NCBI GenBank assembly: GCA_964034945.1
Contig: OZ035962.1
Coordinates: 9,065,789 to 9,129,788, forward strand
DNA from: Chrysopilus asiliformis
Taxonomy: Eukaryota > Arthropoda > Insecta > Diptera > Rhagionidae
Reading direction: 5' to 3'
DNA length: 64,000 bases
The stretch's first letter is position 1; each line of letters begins with the position of its first letter. Below are positions 57,410 to 64,000 of this stretch, in pieces. Position numbers and translations under genes: made by a program. The notes beneath the pieces are model-generated. The model was given only the letters and a program-made list of their open reading frames with translations, was not told the DNA's origin and did no database searches.

Positions 57410-58045
57410 CACTCAAAAAAATAATAACAAAAATCAAGCACGAGGTTGACAAAAGTTGTTTTGTTGAATCTCAACAAACTTTTTTTTGTTAAATTGATAA
57501 AGGAATTGTTTGAAAAACAAACATTTTGTAAATGCAACCATTTTTTGTCATTTCGACAAATTAGGTATTATTATATTCACAATTGTTTTATTGATTTAAC
57601 GAAACATTATTTGTTAGTTTTTTTTGTTTGAATAACACAATTTTTTTGTTGAACAAAGATTTTCCTACAAAAATATTGGTTCCAATTGACAATTTTTTTG
57701 TGATTTTAATAAAAAGTTTGTTATTGGAATTTCTTGGCTTATAGGTCTGCAAAAACAAAAAATAAAAATAATATAACAAAAATATTATATTATTTTTGTG
57801 GATGTTTTCACATCCAATTGCCCCCCAATAGGTCAGGCATGTTTGCCCTGAAAACCCATCAGGAGCCCGTTTCTGGTATGGAAGCTGGCTCACCGTCATC
57901 AGAGCTTCCATACCAGAAAAAAATTATTTTTTCTTAGAAGGTCAAGAAAACCATGAATCAAAAATGGTTCAATGGTTAAACACAAATAAAAATTTTGTTA
58001 ATTTAACAATAATTTTATCCATATGACCAATTTTTTCTCTTAGTG
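57410..58045. mobile_element. Family M1, long copy with extra internal segment
   Basis: Termini CACTCAAAAAAAT and inversely CACTAAGAGAAAAAA, flanked by TA (57408-57409, 58046-58047). Shared phrases with 2532-2751 include TTGTAAATGCAACnATTTTT and TTTTTTTGTGATTTTAATAA. A central segment (about 57735-57950) absent from the short copy contains a perfect 15-bp hairpin (57872-57886 with 57903-57917). Confidence 0.7.
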
Positions 58046-58047
58046 TA

Positions 58048-60400
58048 GACGAATAAGTATGTATGTTTATTCCATATTGAATTCTTATATATATTCGCAT
58101 TAAGTCAGACATACATATATAACGAGAGCAGTTTTGTCCGTACGTGGGCGCATTTCGTATGCCATTTACAAAACTTGTTCAAGGTCAGGTCCTTTTTTTT
58201 GTAGCTTCTTTTTTCCGCTCGAAATGTCCTTGTGGACGTGATGCATGCACAATGATGAGTTTTACAATTCTAGAAAAAAATATCAACATCCTTGCCAAAG
58301 GGGCCGATTCCCATGCGCGCCTGGAGCTCCATTGCCTGTTGTTCCCCTCGTTTCATCTGGGAGGATTTCCTTTTTCTAACGTCCCAATCAGTTGATGGAT
58401 AGAACCGAAGAAAACTTCGCTATACTAGCAGAATCGAGGGGATCTAAATCAAGCAAAAAGAAATAGCACATTCCCAAAACGACCAAAAATGAAAATTTTA
58501 TATGTCTGGACTCTCGACGGCGGCCATGGGCTGAAAGGATACAATTTTGCAAAGCTGGGAACATTAAAAAAAACAACCATCAGAAACAAACACGAAAAAC
58601 GAGAAACGTCTGAGAAAAGTTACTCGTTTTTGTTTTAATTCCGTTTACTGGTTACTGGCGGCAGTATCTTGTTCGCAGGATATAAGTGAATAAGGACGAT
58701 GTAATCCAAGATAACCTGTACGCGGGTTGCTATAAAAGTTTTAGAATATCTGAAGATTTATCAATATTTACCCTCGGGCTGTTTTTCGTATGATTTTCAG
58801 CCTTTAGCTAAGATATTTCTCCAAATTTAATTCGTTCTTTCAATAAAAAGGAATTTCTTTCTGATTTCGTAGAGGAAAGTAATATATAATGTATGCCACT
58901 GACTGTTATTTAATAAGTCATGATTTAAAATATTTAATACGAAAAAACATCATTTACAATTAAGCCACTAGTGAGAAGTTTTAATTCATGACTAAATTCA
59001 TGAAAATGTGAATTTCTAAATGATGTGCGGACAAATGTTGTTAGTGCAAAAATCGAAAAAACCTAATATTTTATAAAGAATTGCGAAAAAATCATAACGA
59101 AAAATTTCGATATCCTATTAAAATATCAGTTGTAGTCAACACAAAACTTTCTTCTACAAAATCTACGACCCTGCGCATTGCAGAAATCTAATATTTTACT
59201 TTTTAATGAAAATAGTCATCCAAGTTGGTAACACAGAATCCACAAAATGGTTCTGTAAACTTTTAGAACGACCCACATTTATAAGATGCAATCTCTTACG
59301 TCTGTAGATTATAGCAATTTATATGACCATTTGTGGTCCTGATCCTGGAACTCCCACTGTCGTCTACTGCAGAGATTCATATGGCTTGGAACAAGATCAA
59401 ATTTTTATAGGCTTGAATTTATCCTTCGAAATGCGGGATGGATTTTATTTATTTTTCGTTGGACCACAGGACTTGTAAGTTGTGTCCTTGGTCTTCTATA
59501 GCCACATTTAGTGATATTCAAGTGTTCTCGCGAATAATTCTACATGTAGATCCTCTAAGATACTCGTATATGGCATCCAATTTTGACTTTCAACACGTCC
59601 GTCGCGTCACAGTAAAGAATTATACTATTGTAGTATCACTATAAGATAGATATCTATAAATTGCTTTTTGGTCGGGTTTCTTTAGGTTTACTCGTTAACT
59701 TCTTTCCAAGGCGAAATTAAATGGACGAAGAAATTCCCTAATGGATTCGTTAAATATTTACATGAGTTAGACTGGATTTGGGCATGGTGTCCTTTGGTAG
59801 ACAGGAATTTTCTTTGGCAGAAAATATCATTGGCTCTTATTGTTATTGTACGCATTTTCTTGTGGATGTGGTCGGAAGCAAGGCGGCACGGGTCGAATTC
59901 GTTGTTGTTGGTGATGATGTACGGAAAAGTAAAAATTTGACACGCTCTAAGGATAATAGATGTAATACAAGAAATGAGAGGAAAGGTGGATTACAAATAT
60001 AATAATTCACTTGTGAGCATATTTTGTGCCATTTACAAGTATAGGTATATGTACTAAAGATTGTTCATTACAGAGGGAAACATTCTCGCCATGAACTTGG
60101 CATAAATTATAAAATTTATCTTGAGAAAATTACAAATAGAGGTGAGAAATTATGTTCAAATGACTTTCAAAGTTATATTCTTTTTTTTTGTTAAGTCGTG
60201 TTTATAAATTAGCAACATTACCTGGCGACGTTGTTTATTTTGGGAAAATGAAAAACACATTTTGAACATTTTATTTTTACACATGTTAATTTATACAAGA
60301 CATTATTTCTGCTTATTGTAGGTATGTGTGTACCTTTATCAAAAAATACAAAGTTATTAAAAGTCATAACGAACTTCTTAATATTATTATTGCATCAATA
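58048..60400. other. Unique stretch without recognised gene
   Basis: 58130-58600 and 59760-60000 are less AT-rich, with short domain-free frames. No transposon termini seen. Confidence 0.4.
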
Positions 60401-60404
60401 TGTT

Positions 60405-60600
60405 AGTGTCAGAGATGCAAACCAAAAGTTTTTTGAGTTTGATTCGGTGTTGGTTCAAGGATAAATTGAATTTCGAAAAATTTGGTTTTAGTTCGAAAAA
60501 TTTCAAAAATTTGGTTCCGACTTTGGTTTTGGTTCCTTGAAATTTTAAATGGTTCAGTGGTTTTTGGTTCCTTCACGAGATTAGTTTTTGCGTTTTCAGA
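60405..60600 (+). repeat. GGTTTTGGTTC-rich diverged repeat (copy 2)
   Basis: Contains TTCGGTGTTGGTTCAAGG, TTTGGTTTTAGTTCG, TTGGTTCCGACTTTGG and TTTTGGTTCCTTG at irregular 25-35 base spacing. Inverse counterpart of 11490-11720. Confidence 0.5.
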
Positions 60601-60884
60601 TCATATTAGTTACACTTTTTGACTTAGAAAGTATGGGGAAAGTTTTTTGCTACTCGATTTTTCTATGCCACGCACTGAAGCTAGAATTTTTTGGCCTCCT
60701 CCAAATTATTAAGTTTATATTGAGAAAAATCCTCATAGAAAACAAACCTTACAACTAAAGCTTTGCAATTTAGTGGAGTTTGGTTCCGCTAATTTTTTAC
60801 TTCAAATAACGCTTTTTGATTACGACACTTAATTTGTGTTAAAAAATGTTATCAAGTTTTTGACCTTTTTATATTTTTAAAAGC

Positions 60885-61330
60885 TTTTATTCGGCTTGCT
60901 TTCGTCTCTGTCTGCCTGTTTGTTAGGGTCAAATCTTGCAATCCAATTCTGACCCACTTCCATTCATCCGATTGAGTTGCAATTTTACACACGTACGTAC
61001 GTAACTCCCTTTTCTTAAAGTTTCAGGGAAAAAAATCTCATCTGAGGATTTTGGGGTCGCTCAATCCGATTCTGGCACTAAGAAGTCAATAAGCATAACG
61101 AAAGGTCCTGTCAGGATAACGTGATTACCTTTTTCCTGAAATTTCCCGGATAAAATTCTGTCCGAGGGTTTTTGAGATCGCTGAATTCGATTCTGGCATT
61201 AAGAAGTCCGTAAAAATATCGGAAGGTCCTTAAGGATAACGTGATTATCTTTTTTCTCAAATTTTCCGGAAAAAATCTTACCTGGAGTTTTCGGGGTCTC
61301 TAGATCCGATTCTGGAGTTAAAAAGGATAT
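60885..61330 (+). repeat. Helitron-like remnant with ~125-bp tandem units
   Basis: The head resembles family H (CTGTCTGCCTGTTTG, then ATCCGATTGAGTTGCAATTT). Three units follow with GAAAGGTCCTGTCAGGATAACG (61099), GGAAGGTCCTTAAGGATAACG (61222) and a weaker head near 61010, each with GGTCGCT...CCGATTCTGG. No terminal TC or CTAG is recognisable. Confidence 0.55.
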
Positions 61331-63495
61331 ATAGTCGGGTTACTGCAAAAACAAGATAACTCCACTACAGCTAAAAATTTAACCTAGGTCTACTGCAAAA
61401 ATAAAAATAAATCTCTTACAGATATAAAGGGTCAGTACATAAAAAAAATTTACCATTTTTGAGAGCAATGCGAAATGAACTAAATTTAAAAGGGCATTGT
61501 TTTGCGTCATTTCGGTTACAAAATGTTTGAAGGTCTGGTAGATACGATAAATGATGCTAGGATCAGATCGAATTTTAAGACTAAAAATTTATTTCAAACT
61601 TTTCACAAAAATTATTTTTTTACCACTTTGAAAACTGAGTTAAACTTACTTCATTGAAACTTTATTTTTTATTGATAAATCGGCATAATAAAATAGCATT
61701 CAGGTCTCAGACTCCAGACGGAAAAGAAAAAAAAATAAATATGAAAAATCTGGTTCTATAGAGAGGAAAAATCAATCGCAGTTTTAACATTTTCTTATGC
61801 TGTTTATATATTCGGCTATGCTTTGCTTCGCAACATACAACAGTGCTGAGTTTTGTTCTGATTGCGACCGGACGCAAGGTGCAATCGCTTTGGTACTTTG
61901 TAGCAAGAAAAAGGAATACCTGAAGTCATTACACTCAAGATGCACCGGAGATGTTGAATTTGAACTGACTTTTTGATGCAATTGTTGCAACCGGTCCAAC
62001 TGGTTCTTTAAGAACATTTTATACATCTTTCACTTATTCTCTTTTATTCACTCGATTTTCCTTATTTTCTCAATCGTTTTTCGCTAAATTTTCAACCAGA
62101 CATAAAACTTTCCCCGCACTCCATTTTCCACAGCCACGAAGTTTGTTCAATCAATGTTACCATTTTTAATTTTTAAAATTCTGCAGAAGATTTTGATGTG
62201 ATCTCACAACAATAGACAAATCGTAAAATCTGTATTTTTGTTTTGTGAAAATTATAAGTTTCATATTTAAAAAAAAAATTGACAATTCTTAAAACCTTAA
62301 AGTTATGATTTGTTTTGAAAATTTTCTTTGACGATCATTCCACCTGACAATGTCGACAAAATAAAAGTTATCTAAGTTGTCGTCGCGACTCATTCCTATA
62401 TTTTGCTGTATTCTGACGCGACAGAACGGCAACCAGCCTAGAGACGTTTTTCTTGCCATATTTTTTCAGAAAAAATATCGCGCAACTTATGGAAAAACAA
62501 TCGCAAGATGAAAAGAAAATACTGAAAAAAATCAAAGGTCCAGGAAGCCAGTCCAGTCAGTCTCGCCGTTTTCTCTTCCTTAAATTTTATGATAAATCGC
62601 TTCGTGTTGAGCCAAAGGAGGATAATTTATAGTCGAATTTTCCTGGAACGCTTTACGTGTGCTGGCTTCATGGTTGTCGATTTATGTTTTTTTTTCACAT
62701 TTAGGCTTTAGATTTCGGTAAGAAGTTATATCTATATCTGCAGTGAGCCAGAACTTGGCAGATTTTTATATTAAATTAACATTTGTGAAATACTTCTATT
62801 CTTGTATTTAAATTAAAAACAAACCAAAACTTTGTTCTTATTAAAATTGATTTTAAATAATTTCGGAGTGGTATCCAAAATTTTAAGAGGATCAGATCTC
62901 CTCCTTAAATAATTAAAAAAAAACATCCTAAGAATTTTTAGGAAATTCAATCAATTTCCCGTTTCACATTTTCAAACAAAATTTTCAAAATATGATTTTT
63001 TTTACAAAATCTGAAATACCTCGATAACGGTAAAAGATATTAATTTACGGTAAAAGAATAAAATGTCGAAATAGGGTGTTTTACTCTAATTAATGATTTT
63101 CCCAGCCCAACAGCAAAAACTGATAAACTTCTATTTTGAATAGTGTTTCAAATCGTGAAAACCTTTTTCTAAAAACAAATTGGAGTCGGGCGTAAAAAGT
63201 AGTGGTCGCAAATTGGGTACACTACCGTATGAACTTTTTTTCAAAAAATTTTTTATCGATTTTTTTTGTACTCAACGAAAGAAGAATTTTCCCTTTGGTT
63301 TCATTGAAATCGGACGAGTCCTTCGATGGAAAAAGACCAAAAAATTGCATACTTTTTGGGAGGCCAAAAAAGACTATACATAGATGGTTGCCAATAATAA
63401 AAGTATTGTATATGTCCCTTATTTTTTGACCTTCTTTGACATATGTAAGTTTCATCAAAAACCGAGGGGACCACTTCGCGAATGTTCCTTGTTAG
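61331..63495. other. Unique AT-rich stretch
   Basis: No gene recognised. Small frames near 63180-63460 overlap on both strands in AT-rich sequence and lack domains. Confidence 0.4.
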
Positions 63496-63497
63496 TA

Positions 63498-63660
63498 CAG
63501 TAGAATCCCGATAATTCGTACCCCGATAATTCGTATATCCCGTTAATTCGTATGAATTTGCTGGTCCCTTGAAAAAAATCCCGATAATTCGTACCCCGAT
63601 AATTCGTATATCCCGCTAATTCGTATGAATTTGCTGGTCCCTTGAAATACGAATTATCGG
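63498..63660. mobile_element. pogo-type miniature, internally duplicated, right end lost
   Basis: Starts CAGTAGAATCCCGATAATTC after TA (63496-63497), as at 34662. A unit of about 74-76 bases (ATCCCGATAATTCGTACCCC ... GGTCCCTTGAAA) is present twice. The inverse arm TACGAATTATCGGGA (63647-63661) is there, but the final TTCTACTG is replaced by unrelated sequence. Confidence 0.65.
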
Positions 63661-63663
63661 GAA

Positions 63664-63775
63664 CTAAAATTTACTATTTTGTAATAAAATTGACTATTTT
63701 TCCAATTTAAATTAACTATTTTGCAATTGAAGTTAACTATTTTAGTGATAGTCTTGATTTCTGATTTAAAATAGT
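63664..63775. repeat. Short diverged tandem repeat with AACTATTTT core
   Basis: TTTACTATTTTG, TTGACTATTTTT, TTAACTATTTTG and TTAACTATTTTA occur at about 20-23 base spacing, followed by an inverted AAAATAGTTA near 63767. This may be the internal repeat of another miniature element. Confidence 0.5.
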
Positions 63776-64000
63776 TAGATTTACTTTTTTTTTGCGTGTA
63801 TCTCGATACGGACTTGAAATTCGCAGTGCTATTAACAGGCAAAAATGTAGGAAATTTTATTGTCTCTAACTTTTCTCATTTTGATAATAATGTGTTTATA
63901 ATTTAAATAACTGTCCTAATTATTAGCTGATTTCCGGCCGTAAAATCTGAAATCCTTTGCCAAATTTAGTGGAACTTCGCATTTGACCTTATCAAAGTAA

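Overview
The window is AT-rich eukaryotic DNA. It looks like the genome of an insect, most likely a fly (Diptera). The reasons are irritans-type mariner transposons, piggyBac-like TTAA elements, PIF/Harbinger and hAT miniatures, Helitron-like elements and a non-LTR retrotransposon with a (TTA)n tail, plus unique stretches resembling fly intergenic or intronic DNA. The species cannot be named from sequence alone. I recognise no host protein-coding gene, rRNA or functional tRNA. The window may be intergenic or lie inside a very large intron, and almost everything that can be annotated is mobile DNA.

Layout. 1-1.5 kb: relic of a pogo/Tigger-like transposon (C-terminal PHD-like zinc finger, minus strand) split by a Helitron-like element. 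2.5-9.2 kb: miniature inverted-repeat elements (families called M1 and M2 here), a TA-flanked GGGGAA-ended element, a perfect 22-bp hairpin and a TTAA-flanked piggyBac-like element holding two later insertions. 13.2-17.5 kb: two copies of a high-copy repeat (R1), two Helitron-like elements and a 1.5-kb purine-only hexanucleotide array. 19.1-22.6 kb: a layered nest, in which R1 carries a hAT miniature (8-bp duplication) at one end and a 5'-truncated LINE with a 719-codon open frame (12-bp duplication) at the other. 24 kb and 45-46 kb: two nearly identical irritans mariners, one internally deleted and one full length with a single frameshift. 26.9-36.9 kb: a pogo-type miniature, an inverted pair of M3 elements, three stacked PIF/Harbinger miniatures, and hAT and pogo miniatures. 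37-40 kb: two complementary pieces of another IS630-Tc1-mariner transposase family. 44.6-46.5 kb: the full-length mariner inside a CACTC-ended element that also holds a tRNA-like segment. 46.9-64 kb: more R1 copies, a piggyBac miniature, a long M1 copy, an A-rich tract, tandem-repeat remnants and a pogo miniature.

No functional gene network is visible. The biology is a record of successive transposition. Boundaries are often fixed to the base by target-site duplications, and nesting gives a relative order: R1 is older than the hAT miniature and the LINE; the CACTC element is older than the mariner; the piggyBac-like element is older than the Helitron-like and M2 copies inside it; the outer PIF element is older than the inner one. 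The youngest insertions appear to be the two mariners (six differences in about 900 bases), the LINE (uninterrupted frame, exact duplication) and the M3 pair.
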